Of a DNA stretch of 64,000 nt, positions 19,326-31,586 are shown piece after piece. A model generated the notes under the pieces. It saw nothing but the letters and a program-made list of their open reading frames with translations, was not told where the DNA came from and did not search any database. A program made the translations under genes and the position numbers. Numbering within the stretch: position 1 is the first letter of the stretch; each line of letters begins with the position of its first letter. The stretch is from Amoebidium appalachense (Eukaryota; Ichthyosporea), in the NCBI GenBank assembly GCA_963693365.1, contig CAVNZM010000010.1, forward strand, positions 9,362,001 to 9,426,000, read 5' to 3'.

Positions 19326-22142
19326 TTTTGATTGGTACGAGTGCCAGTGTTTAAAACGTATGATCTTCTGTGGTTCCCCAGCTAGGATTTGATCTACGTT
19401 TTTGTTGTGGTAGGTGCAAATGAGTCCGTATGGTGTGCATTCCAAGTCCACTTCGAGCATCTTGTATGAATTCGCTTCGGGTTCGCTCTCAAGTGTGAGG
19501 TCAGGGGGGTAGCACTCATTATAGAACATACGTTTCAGGGGGCGTACCAAATCCTCGTGGTCTGTGATGGTGTCGGGAGTGAAGAACGCAATGTATGCAT
19601 CATCCATGTATCGTGCCCCTACCGCTACTATCCTGAGGAAAGTGATGTGGGTGCGTAGGCTTTTTATCAATGCATTTTCCCCGTGCGAGCATACTATGAT
19701 AGCATTGGGTGCACTGGTGGGGGAACCCATAGGGATGCCGACAAATTGCTTTACGATCTGTGCTACACCTACCAGGAAGAAGGCATTTTCTAAGTCGAAG
19801 CGCACAATATCCCGGATCTGTACTAGGCTTAAGCGAATGTACTGCTTGTTTGGGTGGGGGCCTACCTTGCCGTCAGCTTTTCTACCGATTGATACCGACA
19901 CATATGCGTTATGAGAGAACTTTTGTGCTGCTATGTCTAGTAACCACTCGATTGCAGCTAGGATGTCGCTGTGTTTTAAGTTGGTGAACATATTTTTCAC
20001 GTCGACTGCTACTTGTGTGCATTTGACGGTTTCACCCGGGAACTGTTTGGAGAGGAGGTTGTTCGTCATGTGCACGAAGTCCCTAATATCATGCGTGCGG
20101 TTAATGGTGAAGGATTCGACGGAGCATGCAAGGAGTAGGGTGTTGAGAGCGCGTGCAGCAGCGCGTAGGTGGAGCTTAAGGGGGTGAGCGGTGTAGGAGA
20201 CTATGGGACGGATTTTTTGGAGGTCTTTGTTTTTGTGGAGGCAGTAAGAGGAGGGGAGGGATGCATTTTTCTGTATGCGAGCTACTTTCATCCATTCTTT
20301 GCGTGTGGGTTCATCGGGGCGGATGTAAGAGAAGAGGAGGTGTTGCGGTGTGAGGGAGGAGGGGAGGTAGTGATCGGGGTCGTGCAGGAAGGTGTTTGTG
20401 TATACTTCGTACGCGTGCTGGGGGCAAGCGATCACAAATTCATTGCCATTTTTATCGCATGGGCCGACTACGAGATTTTTAAGACGTGTTTTCGTGTATT
20501 GAAGGTGGGGGAGAGGGGGGAATTGGTTATCGTTGCTTAGGGATTGTGTTGTGATGCGGGTGGCAAGTGTGCGGGTTAGTTGGTAGCACGCAGGGAAGTG
20601 GGGAGGGTCACGGGAGTGTAGGATTTGGGTTGCAACGAACTCATGGCAGTCTCGTGCAAATTGGAGCAAATCTAAGCGTGCTTGTTCCGGTGTGGGCGGT
20701 GGTGTGTGTTGCGCACCGTATGCGAGGGTGTGTTGTATTTTTGGGTCGGGGAAAACTGCACCTTTGTATAGTATGTGCGGGTTGCTGTTACATGTGCATG
20801 CCGGTGGGTTGTTGGTGTCGAGGGTACGGTGGAACTTTGTGTGTGTGTGTAGCATATCGGCAAGGGAGGGGCGAGCTGTTTCTATAATGCGGGTGCGGCG
20901 GGTGAGGAGGGCAAGGGTGCTGGGCGGGATGTTTGCATCTGTGAGGCAGGCCCGTAGCATGGCACGCAGGTCGGATTTGCTGATGCAGTGGGTGAAGGGG
21001 ATTCGGAGCATATGGTGCAGAGGGTATTGGTGTATGCGCTTATAGATCCAAGAGGTTTGTCGAAGCATGCGTGCTTGTGCTTTGGTGGGGTTGGGGAGAT
21101 CGAGGAGGGTGAGGGTGACTGCACTAAGGTCGTCCAGAGGGAGTTGGAGGAGAATTCGGAAAGCAAGGCCTGGGGAGTGAGCGGCGGCTAGGCCTACGCG
21201 TGCGAGTAGAGGGAGTGTGGGTTGGGAGGAGGGGGAAGGGAGGTTGGGGGTTACGTGTAATGTGATAGTGTTAGAGTCCGGAGCTTTCTCGATTTGTACC
21301 GTGCAGTTGAGTAGCTGTAGGTGTTTTTGTAGGGCAAGGTGTGCATAGCGTTGGGAGGGTTGGAGCGTGCCTGGGGTGTATTGGAGGGATATGGAGGTAG
21401 GTTGGGGTGGGGTTGTGGTGATGTGGTGTTGAACGAAGGTGTGTAGTGAGAGGAAATGCATGCCACCGTAGGTGTATTGGGTAATGGGTGGTGGTGGTGG
21501 GGAGGGGTGTGGATGTTGTGGGCGTGGTGGGAGGGTGCGGTATCGGGGGGGTTCTCGTTTCCTTCTATGATTGGTTTCCCGTGATTGGTGTATGAGTGGG
21601 GGGTTTAGGATGCGCACGAGGGGTGGGGGTACGTGTTGCAGGTGGTTGAGAGGGGGGTGGAGTTGTTTTATGAGCAGGTGTTCTGCTTCCCGTAGATCCC
21701 ATGGTTGTGCGGCGTATATAGGGAGGAAGAAGTATTTGTGTGTGCCTATACGCCAGATGTGTGCATATTTTGCCTCTGTTTTAGGGAGATGCCCTTTTCG
21801 TGCAGCAGCTATGTGTTGGTGTGCGCGGGTAAGCAGGGAGGTGGTTGAGCCGATGTAAAACTTGTTGTTTTCGAGGGAGAGTAGTGCATACACAACATTT
21901 GGGGTGGCATATGCTTGTTCTGTGCCGGCATGCGGGAAATTCCGTGCGAGTGCGTGTATGTGGCGTAGGTAGGCAGGGCATGATTCATTCAGGTATGCTA
22001 GGGCATCGTTTGCGGTACGTACGAGGGTAGGCCAATATAGGCGTTTGAAGGGGATAGGGGTATTCTGTGCAGAGCATTGCTCAAGTATGTGGAGCAGTGT
22101 GCGTGTGTGTGCTAACGCTGCTTGGCGTGCTGATGCGTCCAT
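19326..22142 (-). CDS. Penelope-like element ORF2: N-terminal GIY-YIG endonuclease plus reverse transcriptase (3' end lost in gap)
   Basis: 939 codons are visible. Residues about 83-167 are a GIY-YIG nuclease: VYALLS, KFYIGSTT, an Arg/His-rich helix, then the acidic helix WDLREAEHLLIKQLHPPLN. It would nick target DNA. The RT occupies about 620-900: HKNKDLQKIRPIVS, VDVKNMFTNLKHSDI (motif A), VGIPMGSPTSAPNAI (motif B), ARYMDDAYIAF (catalytic DD near residue 845) and a following DLTLE block. PLEs usually carry GIY-YIG at the C-terminus; the permuted N-terminal arrangement defines the Chlamys/Naiad group of green algae and protists. No stop interrupts the visible part. The C-terminus and terminal repeats lie in or beyond the gap. 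Confidence 0.85.
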
Positions 22143-22218
22143 GGTGCACCGTCTGAGCTATGTAGGCTGTAGGGTTCGGTTTGTGTGTGTGCGTGGCTGT
22201 GTGCATGTGTGTGTGTAT

Positions 22219-22262
<44 letters not shown>

Positions 22263-22374
22263 AAACAAGAGAATTTTTGGTATGAGTGTACTCTGTTGTT
22301 TGGGAGGTAGGGTAGCCGGTACCCACCTGTGAGTAGTTCCTAGCCAGTCCTAGCCAGCTCCAGTGCGGTCGGGC
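22143..22374. other. Spacer between the two PLE ORFs with a poly-G run
   Basis: 232 bp between the ORF1 stop and the ORF2 start, with a G run of about 39 bases (22221-22259). On the transcribed (minus) strand this is a poly-C run in the inter-ORF leader. Confidence 0.8.
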
Positions 22375-23412
22375 TCACTTGTCCAGTGCTTTAGCTATAG
22401 CCTCAATGTTGGGGCCCTGGTTCTTTCTAGTTTTCACCCCGTATGCTGCTCCAATGCTAGTCTGCCTATCCTCTCTGAGTGCCTTAGTGTATGCGGCTAC
22501 GAGAAAATCTTTTCCTTTCCCTTTCCAGTAAGCTACGTCACGCTTGTTGGGGGTATCAGGTGGATTATTCAACGTCCCGACTTCACCTACGGGGGCCACC
22601 AGTGCTTGGGGTGGTGGGGACTGGTGGGGCAAGGGATGGTTTCTTCTGTGCTGGGGGTTCAGGGAGTGGGGAGGGGGAGGACGCTTCTGGGAATCAGCTG
22701 GAGGGGGGTAGGGGGAGGGGAGGAGGAGGAGGGGGGCGTAGTGGTAGGGTGGGTAGTAGTAGGGGTAGGGGGTGGGGGGTGGGGTGGTTGTAGGTGCGGT
22801 GGTGGTGGGTGCAGTGTGTGTATTTGTGGGTGTTGTGTTGGTGGTGGGTGTGGTGTTGTGCCTGGTTATGTTTCCTAGTTGTTCTTTCAGAAAGGCTATA
22901 TCCTCCGATAGTTTTTCGAACTTTTCCGTGGTCTTGCTGTGTCCCAAAACTTCCACTGCACTCTCCTTTGCCGCTCCTTGGATACCTATGACTTTTTGTA
23001 TACTGGCGTTGACGATAGTTTGCAGCTCCTCTTGCCGTTTCTTTTCTTCCGCTTCCTTTTTCCGTTTTTCCTCCTCTATACGCCGTTTGTTGTCTTCCTT
23101 TTCCTTTTCGAGCTGGTTAAAGGCGTTTCGGATAAAACCGAGTGGGTCGGGGGTTTGGTGTAGGTCCGTACCGGGTGGTGGGGTGGGTTGAGGTTGGAGT
23201 TGGTTGGGTTGCGGGTTAAAGATCGGTTGTTGGGGGAAAGGGGTGGGTGGTGGAGGTAGAAGGGCCGGAGGCCCTACCGGGGGTTGTGCGTGGTTGCCGT
23301 AGGTGCCGTAGGTGCCGTAGCCGTTCGGGTTGAGACCGGGAAGTGGTGGTTGGGGTACTGGTGGGCGGGGGTAGTTGTTGGGGAAGTTGGGGTTGGCGTG
23401 CCAGTGTGCCAT
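22375..23412 (-). CDS. ORF1 of the Penelope-like element: proline-rich, coiled-coil protein
   Basis: 345 codons, same strand as the GIY-YIG/RT ORF and 232 bp upstream of it. Residues 1-85 are Pro/Asn/Gly/Gln-rich. Residues about 90-140 are a strongly charged Lys/Glu/Arg helix (KEKEDNKRRIEEEKRKKEAE and onward). A second predicted helix (about 165-185) is followed by a Thr/Pro-rich and Pro/Tyr-rich linker. The basic C-terminus contains KRDVAYWKGKGKDFLVAAYT. The layout, a flexible arm, coiled coil and basic tail, resembles RNA-binding ORF1 or gag-like proteins of retroelements, but I see no Cys/His knuckle or RRM. It may equally be a host gene. The TATA box sits about 50 bp upstream of the ATG. 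Confidence 0.6.
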   Translation of the reverse strand: MAHWHANPNFPNNYPRPPVPQPPLPGLNPNGYGTYGTYGNHAQPPVGPPALLPPPPTPFPQQPIFNPQPNQLQPQPTPPPGTDLHQTPDPLGFIRNAFNQLEKEKEDNKRRIEEEKRKKEAEEKKRQEELQTIVNASIQKVIGIQGAAKESAVEVLGHSKTTEKFEKLSEDIAFLKEQLGNITRHNTTPTTNTTPTNTHTAPTTTAPTTTPPPTPYPYYYPPYHYAPLLLLPSPYPPPADSQKRPPPPHSLNPQHRRNHPLPHQSPPPQALVAPVGEVGTLNNPPDTPNKRDVAYWKGKGKDFLVAAYTKALREDRQTSIGAAYGVKTRKNQGPNIEAIAKALDK

Positions 23413-23460
23413 TCCGTGGCTCCGAAGTGTTGGTGTGCGTATATGTGTGACGTCGTGTGG

Positions 23461-23470
23461 TTTATATATA
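23461..23470 (-). promoter_or_regulatory. TATA box upstream of the PLE ORF1
   Basis: The minus strand reads TATATATAAA about 50-58 bases before the ATG at 23412, giving a short leader. It is a plausible promoter for a two-ORF transcript covering ORF1 and the GIY-YIG/RT ORF. Confidence 0.5.
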
Positions 23471-24490
23471 GGCTTAGTTCACTTGTGTGCGGTTACGTGT
23501 GGGGCGGGTTTATCTTAGGGTGTGTGGAGTACGCTAAGGTAAGTTTGGATAGTGGTATGCTCGTTTGTTGTGTGGGGTGTGTGTTTTTGTTTTGTAAGGT
23601 GGTGTGGTACAAGTATAGAGAAACGAAAACGAAGAGGGGAGGAACGAAACGGACACGAAACACGAAACATAAAACACGAAACACGAAACAACGAAACATC
23701 CCTAACGCGCCGAAGCTGCTTCAGTCCGGCATTAGGTGAAAAATGACAGGTGGTGTATTTTGTATTGTATTCACTGTATTTTCGTATACTTATGTGTGTG
23801 TCGGTGTGTGTAGGTGTACAAAAGCAGACCGTGTAAACCAGCTATGCTATAAGGTGCTCAGCCAACAGTAGTTACACCAAAGAGGGGTGAGGCCTGGGGA
23901 GGCCGTCACCACACCCCCCTATCTACTGTGTGGTCTAGAATGGATCTAGTGGACTAGCGCCAAAGTCCCTGCCCCAGGCGTCCTTATAGCAAAGCGTGCT
24001 GGTGTTGCCGGTGTATGGCATGTGTGCTAACCCCCTAAGCACAGACGAGAAACTTTACGGGAACTGCTGTACACTGCAAAGAAGTTGTGTGTGTGTGTGG
24101 TGTGGTGAGGTCGGGATACAGTTTTTTCAATAGCGGGCTATCAGGTCAAGATCTATTCCTATTGGTCGAAAGTTAAATGTGGATATATGGGTGTATTTCT
24201 GATATCTCATTGGTGACTAACACTATGCATTTATCCAATCCGATAATAGCAATTGTTCAACCGTGTTCATCTATGGTACGTGGGTTCATTTTACATTAGG
24301 AACTATCTAATAACGTAAAACATCAACAAATAATAAATTATAAGAATACTATTGAATCAGAAACCGAACTAGTTTAGGGATGAATCAACATTTTACATGC
24401 AACCAAAATTCAAATTATATCTACAAGTTAAATTTTGAGATACGTACATACCCTTTCCCTAGTCATGTTTATGTCCTACTAATATGGATG
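23471..24490. other. Flank upstream of the PLE
   Basis: An imperfect array of CGAAACA/ACGAAAC units lies at 23620-23700. No ORF or RNA gene is recognised in the rest. The 5' end of the element probably lies within this stretch but I cannot place it. Confidence 0.5.
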
Positions 24491-24499
24491 TGATATGGG

Positions 24500-25365
24500 T
24501 AGGATATGATCTACATAATGTCAGTATATGTCCACCCTAATACCACGGTATTAGCAATGTACTGCGCATACAAGGACTACACTCCGAACATGTTTGTTGA
24601 ACATGTGTTGGCAATACATTCACAATATTGCAACTACATAGGTAAAGTGACCTGTTCTTTCATCCCCAATATTGTACCAATATATTGGCAATAAAATACA
24701 CGCCCCATATTTTCGGTTGCTTTTACCTATTGATTTGAATAGGTGCATAATAGTCTTGATATTGTGACGGATACATTGGCAATACATTTGGACCGTATTG
24801 AGACCCTATTATAAGCATATCACAACCCTATAACCAATAGCGACGTTATGTTTGTATCGGCCATATGGGACATATGTGTTGGGTATATTGCCAATAACCC
24901 AAAATGGTCAGGAATAATACATTCATAATATATTGGCAATAGTCTTGCCACGTTGGACAATACCATAATTTGACACAAAATTATCCTACATTTTATATAT
25001 TCATAACTTATTGACAATACTCCGCAAGCAATAGTATAATACCGAATAAATACATTGACAATATCGAAATTGTATTGTTAATAGGCACACGTACACGCGT
25101 TTTGAGATATTGCCAGTACATTACTCATACGGTATATAGTTATTGGTGGTAGACCCGGCATGGTATGACAATAATATCAAAATATGTTGCCGATATTACG
25201 TCAATATTACAGTTCTATTACACTTCTATAGCGTCTCTACCACAGAAAATCTCTACTCGCAATACATTGGCAATGGATAATTGATATTACTTCAGTATTA
25301 ATCTGGTATTTTTACGATATTGGCAATAGATAATAGCCTCACAATATTGGCAATACCGCCGGGAA
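24500..25365. repeat. AT-rich tract with recurring TATTGGCAATA motif
   Basis: At least ten full or one-off copies of (A)TATTGGCAATA or its close variants occur at irregular spacing, for example near 24606, 24684, 24772, 24889, 24930, 25008, 25054, 25108, 25265, 25317 and 25343. They occur in both orientations; the motif is itself close to an inverted repeat (ATTG.CAAT). No ORF of note. Confidence 0.7.
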
Positions 25366-25377
25366 GTTTGCTGATGG

Positions 25378-25522
25378 GCCCCCCGCTCTCGGCCCCCCCT
25401 CCCCCCTCCCCCCCCAAGGGCACCTACCCCCCCCCCCCCCCCCCCCCGTCCCCCCCCCCCCCTCCCCCCCCCTCCCCCCCCCTCCTCCCCCCCCCCCCTT
25501 CCCCCCCCCCCCCCCCCCCCCG
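25378..25522. repeat. C-rich block
   Basis: About 145 bp of C runs separated by single T, G or A, on the plus strand. Pro-rich and Gly-rich ORFs here are shadows. Confidence 0.9.
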
Positions 25523-26098
25523 GCCACCCGTACGTATCAGATCCGTCCCACGAATACTTGGATATCATTTCGGAGCACCATGCACATGTATGGCATGGAA
25601 AGATATGTCATTGAACATGCATTAAATGGCCATGGGCTCTAATTTTTTCGGTATGATGCATACGTGTGCAGCATAACGTCGTTATATGCACGCTCGGAAG
25701 TATGTATATCATATTCATGCAGCATTCCGGTCCCCAGGGGGAGCTCCCGGCCCACCCCAACCCCCGAGTCTCTCACCCAAACAGGGCACCATATGCATCA
25801 CCACCGTGGCACTACCAACAACGTGTACGGCTGCAGCTGACATCCACATTCTTTGCCTTATAATGATCTTAATAGAAACATTTTTGGGGGCATATTCGTT
25901 AAATTGGTGACTTAAAAAAAAAGTAGGAATATGCACGGAGTATGCATCCGCGGCAATTTAATCATCAGTGGGCCCCTTTTACACACCGGTACGTACGACG
26001 GAATCTTCATCCAATATGGGAGCATGCTGCACCAAGAATTCGTGCAACACCAGTCTTCCCATAATCTTACGCTGTTGCTGTTCAAAATACCGCCATGG
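25523..26098. other. Non-coding spacer between C-rich blocks
   Basis: No ORF with a recognisable domain, no RNA gene and no clear repeat seen. Confidence 0.5.
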
Positions 26099-26277
26099 CA
26101 TGCCCCCCCCCCCCCCCCCCCCCCCCGCCCCCCCCCCCCCCCCCCTCCCCTGCCCCGCCCCCCCCCCCCCCTCCCCCCTCCCCCCGGGGCGCGAGATCCC
26201 CCCCCCTCCCCCCCCGGCCTCCCCCTTCCGCCTCCATCAGGGCCGTCCCCCCCCCCCCCCCCCCCCTCCCCCCCGGC

Positions 26278-26310
<33 letters not shown>

Positions 26311-26332
26311 ACTCTCCCCCGCTCCCTTGCCC
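26099..26332. repeat. Second C-rich block
   Basis: About 230 bp, nearly all C with interspersed T and G. It faces a G-rich block of similar size at 27151-27494 on the same strand. Confidence 0.9.
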
Positions 26333-27150
26333 GACCATCCGCCATCTATCCTACTACCATTCCTTCGAGCTCCCTCCTCTGAGACCAGTTTGTATATAGG
26401 AGCTGCCGCTAGGCTTACTGTGTGAAGGCTTTATGTGAAGGCTTTACTGTAACAGTGAAGATGTAACAAACACAAAGTTTTCAGATATGTATGCCCTACA
26501 CCAAACAAAACACCACAGTCACCAGTTTAAACGAACATACCCCCAAAATGTGGCTTGCTCTCAACCTTAATATATTTACTTCTCCAGACATACACACTCG
26601 GTTTACCCGGGCACATACAAATGCCACTGAAAACCCCACCAATTTTCACAGTGCTTGATTTCATACTCTAACTCTGGCAAGTTTCTACTGTTCCAAAAGT
26701 GTATGGATTATCCGGACAAAAATGTAATACAATCTCAGAATACGGATTAAGGTGTACTTGACGAAGCTAAAAAAAAACAAAAAAAAAAAACTGAATAAAT
26801 AGAGAAAAAAGCACACCTCCACCGTGATACGATGTATTTGAATTTGATACTTATCTCCACTAAAAATCATATGATGTAAGTGTACGGGCCGATTTTTCAC
26901 ACGTATCATGTGTTGGGTGGAAGTACTGTTGGCCTCAGTGGTGCCGACAACTCATCACAGCTCACCTACATGTCGTAACACATACCCCCCCCCCCCCCCC
27001 TCCCCCCCCCCAATGCGCAGTAATTACCCGGGCTTCGAATTTGAAGCTTCACCTTTCAATGCACGTGCACCCTCCCCCTCGAGCCAGCGCTCCGCTAAAA
27101 ATGGGTGCAACGCGCGCCGGGGCCCTGGGCGGGGTGCGGGCGATGGGCCC
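26333..27150. other. Spacer between C-rich and G-rich blocks
   Basis: No gene recognised. There is a short A-rich run (26767-26790) and a C run at 26983-27011. Confidence 0.5.
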
Positions 27151-27158
27151 AGGGCGGG

Positions 27159-27191
<33 letters not shown>

Positions 27192-27496
27192 GGAGGGGCC
27201 CGGGAGGGGGGGGGGGGGGAGGGGGGACTCGAGGGGAGGGCCCGGGGGAGGGGGGGGGGGGAGGGGGGAGGGGTGCCGGTGGGGGCGGGAGATATCGATG
27301 GATTAACAAAAGAAAAGGTGGTGGTGGTGGTGGTGGTGGTGGTTGGGGGGGGGGGGGGGGGGGGGGGAGCTCAGCATGGATTCAGGCCCTGCAGGGGGGG
27401 GGGGGGGGGGGGGCGGAGGCTAGCTCCCGGGGGGGCGGGGTGCAACGTGTGTGTGTGTGTGTGTGGGGGGTGGGGGGGGGGGGGGGGGGGGGGGGA
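27151..27496. repeat. G-rich block with a (GGT)n tract
   Basis: Poly-G runs broken by A, C or T, with a GGT trinucleotide tract at 27319-27342 and a GT tract near 27448. It is the complement in composition of the block at 26099-26332. Confidence 0.9.
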
Positions 27497-28370
27497 AGCA
27501 GTTCAATCGAGGGCTCATTGCTACGCGTGCCGCTAATCTAGCTGCCGCGAGAGAAAAAAACAAAACTGAGACGCACGTAACCGCGGCTACGTACTGAGCC
27601 TCGCCGTGATCATGGTGCGGCAGTTACGTAATCCGAGCATCGATGGTGATACCCATAAATCCTCTGTTTCCACCTGAAAATTAAAAAGCATCGCACTCTA
27701 TATAACTAGGATTTTCATGACATGTAGAAGTTACAACCCTACTTAGTCTTACAGGGAATGTTTCTTGCAAATTTATGCAAGTCGTGCTATAGGATTGGAT
27801 TACAAAATAGTTGGGCTAAATGTTTTTGTCCAATCATCATTTATGCTTAGACCGACCGCAACATTTCCGAGATCTTGCATGAGCAAGGCTGCCAAGTTAT
27901 GAGCTTTGTCAGTCACTCACGGTCCACTGGCAGCGGCGCCCGGCCTGTGTGGTAAGGTTACCGTGAACGTTGCCCGGGTACGTACCGGTGCGCGCGAGTG
28001 TTGGGCGGGGCTTGGGGGAGGCTGGCTATATGGGCACGGGCTCGTCAAAGGTAATGAACACAAAAAACAAGTTCGTTTGTCCTCTGCCTGATGGTGCCCG
28101 CAGTTACAGCAATCCCTTGTTATATAGCTCTCTCTTAAGCATTTTTGTTGCAGTGTTTGTGTCACAAAGTTTCAGAAGCTTCTAAAGTTCCCTCAATGCC
28201 GTCTGAAAATTATTGTCGCAGCGTCCTCGTGCCCCCGTGGTACCAGCGTGAAGTAATAAGCAGGCTTTTTTGGAGAATTACATGCTTGGATGTGGTTCAT
28301 GGTTGCTGCTCAACAGAATCAATAACTCATCTCCCTCGCGCAGATGGGCTGGCATGCAGACGGCAAGTGC
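27497..28370. other. Spacer with a possible terminal exon
   Basis: Mostly featureless. At 28152-28253, after a pyrimidine-rich TTTTTGTTGCAG, one frame reads KFQKLLKFPQCRLKIIVAAS and ends in TAATAA. This looks like a terminal exon but matches no family I know, and I find no upstream exons for it. Confidence 0.25.
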
Positions 28371-29272
<902 letters not shown>

Positions 29273-29474
29273 GCATACTAAGTCAACTCGACGTGTCTCT
29301 CCTGACACGTTTCCTTTTTGTCTACTTCCTTTATATTATTTCCTTCACAATAACCCCTAGTTTATGTCCTTGTTCCATTTTTTGCCGCCCCCGTTCCCAT
29401 GTTTTCCCCGGCTGGCTTCACTGCTTTACAGTTCTACCGGGTTCTGCCCCTTTCTTTATGACCCCCCCCCCCCT

Positions 29475-29476
29475 AC

Positions 29477-29528
<52 letters not shown>
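29475..29528. repeat. (CA)n tract
   Basis: A CA tract of about 54 bp, preceded by a short C run. Confidence 0.95.
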
Positions 29529-29529
<1 letters not shown>

Positions 29530-29589
29530 CCTCGTTGTTTTATCTTAAGCATTTTATTTTTCGAAACTAGATCGTTAACTAGATTGAAC

Positions 29590-29810
29590 ATTGTCTAGTT
29601 CAAACTAGATACCTTATCTCTTGCTTTGGAGACCACTAAGTCATGTCCACTTTTGTTGCATTTTAAAAGGTGCTTTTTTACTAAGCGAGCCTGGAAACCA
29701 GAAGGAAAACTGTCTAGTTCCAACTCGATACCTTTTCTCCTGTTTTAGGGTCCACAAATTCTCGGCATCTTTGTTGCGTTCTAATAGATGCTTTCATTTA
29801 CTATACATGG
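29590..29810. repeat. Diverged tandem duplication of about 118 bp
   Basis: The segment with TGTCTAGTTC.AACT.GATACC, then TTTGTTGC.TT.TAA and AGGTGCTTT or AGATGCTTT occurs at about 29590 and 29709. Confidence 0.7.
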
Positions 29811-30700
29811 GTACACTAGACATTTTCCCGTCTAACTCCCGCTTGAATCCAAATTTCTTCTTCACGGACCCCCAAGTTGACCCGAATGGTGTACAGGGGA
29901 GCGAGAGACGTATTGCCACGTTGGGAGGAAGCCAATCGGGGGCCCCACAACCTCCTCAGCATCATTGCGGATCGGATGATGTGAATGCAAAGTCTGCAAC
30001 CGTCAACGTCAAGTGACGGCGAGTACATTCGTTAAGAAGTGCAATAGCTGTGTCAAGTTGTTTTAGTGCACTGTATGGTTGAGGAGAAACGGGATGGTCC
30101 TGATTATATTGGGGGAGTTCCTCATTGGAAGAATAGGTCATAACAAAGTCGTTTGGTCGTCTCTTGAAGATTGTGTGTATTGGTTTCGTTGGTGGACGGG
30201 TGGGGCCAAGTTCCAACATGTGTTTGTTGACAAGGGTGAAAATCCACAAGAGAGTCTTTCTTCTGCTCCAATGCTAGCTAGCTATCCTATGTACAGAGTG
30301 TGCGAGGTCCCTGTGGGTAACGACACACCCAAGGGTGATCTCATACAGTGGGTGGGTCCAGCTGGGTATGATAAGATTGTGCAGTGTAACATGCAAGTTG
30401 GAAATAAAGCTGTCTCTCAAATACTTGAGAACAACGTTTTGAATGACATGTATAATCTGAAATACAGAACAAGAAATGCATTAAATTCTGGTTAGGCTAA
30501 AACAGCACGCCTAATTTTCTGCACCAAAACCTATAAATATACAGTCAATTTGCCTGTCATGATTCCACCTACCCCAGAAATCGGAATTAGGCTCCTCACC
30601 CGCGTTTCGTCATCAGAGACCTAAAGAATGGTTCCGTCACAAAGACCTCAGATGCCATTGCGAGCTACTTCATCTGGCCATCGTATTTGCAAAGGTTGCT
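29811..30700. other. Unassigned segment with ORFs on both strands
   Basis: A 139-codon plus-strand ORF (30079-30495, containing YRVCEVPVGNDTPKGDLIQW) and a 95-codon minus-strand ORF (29962-30249) overlap. Both have a mixed, protein-like composition, but neither has a domain I recognise. At most one is likely to be real. Confidence 0.3.
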
Positions 30701-31586
30701 TATGCTAGCAAGAACTGTAGGTGGATGTTTGGACTGAAGGAGGGGCCTTGGCATACAGATGCCAACGGGAATTCCTCCCTATAAGCCATCTGTGTGCTTT
30801 TCCTATCTCCAGCATATGACGTAAGGTCGAGAACGTCCTGGACATCAATAGCCGTGCTTGAATGTCTCCAAGTAAGTGAAGGTCAAAGCCATGCCTAATG
30901 TGATTGTACTCTTCCACGGGTATGGTTAACACGTGACTGAAAGGACAGCGAAAAGAAGTGGCACATCATGCAGGTGCTGTGGGGGTGCAAGTCGTAAACA
31001 TACACAAAACGCATTTATTCTCACATAAGGATTTACTGTACTGGCAAGACTTTCTCTGTCACAGTGGCAGTGTGCAAGGAGTTCACTGGTTTAAAGCAAC
31101 CTACGTTCCAGCTGTATTGACAATGTGCACCCTTGTACATTTTGACAGCTAGCCATGCAAACCAGCCCAAACAAAATCCTCCTCTAGGTCATCTTGCAGA
31201 AGGCCACCTGTGCCATCGGAAAGGAAAACAGCACCAGCATGCATGAAAAAAAAAAAAAAATGCTAGCCATCCAATCCTGCAGCCCAAACGAGCCAATAGA
31301 AAGAAGCTGGTCAGGCAGTGAAACGTTATTAGAGGCGAGGTATCTAGCTGTGAAACAATCTGACAGGTACGTCGGAACTGCGAGCACGTGCACAAGGTAC
31401 CCACAACCAGTCACAGCGTGTCTCTGACAAGAGCCCCGAGCACCGAAAGGGCACAGTAACCAACAGGGACTTGAGCACAACCAACATCTCGATCACTGTA
31501 TGGGTAGACACCATCACCAGGCCCTGCCAGTCCACCTCAACACCCCCCATGCATCCCTATTCACCACGCTACCTATTGCTCAACCG
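30701..31586. other. No gene recognised
   Basis: Short ORFs only, on both strands. An A run (31246-31260) is the only simple repeat. Confidence 0.5.

Noticed and set aside
18697-19392. ORF running through the N gap, and the apparent C-terminus of the PLE ORF to 18765
   Set aside because: Unknown bases were read as open codons. The sequence left of the gap belongs to a copia LTR, not to the PLE.
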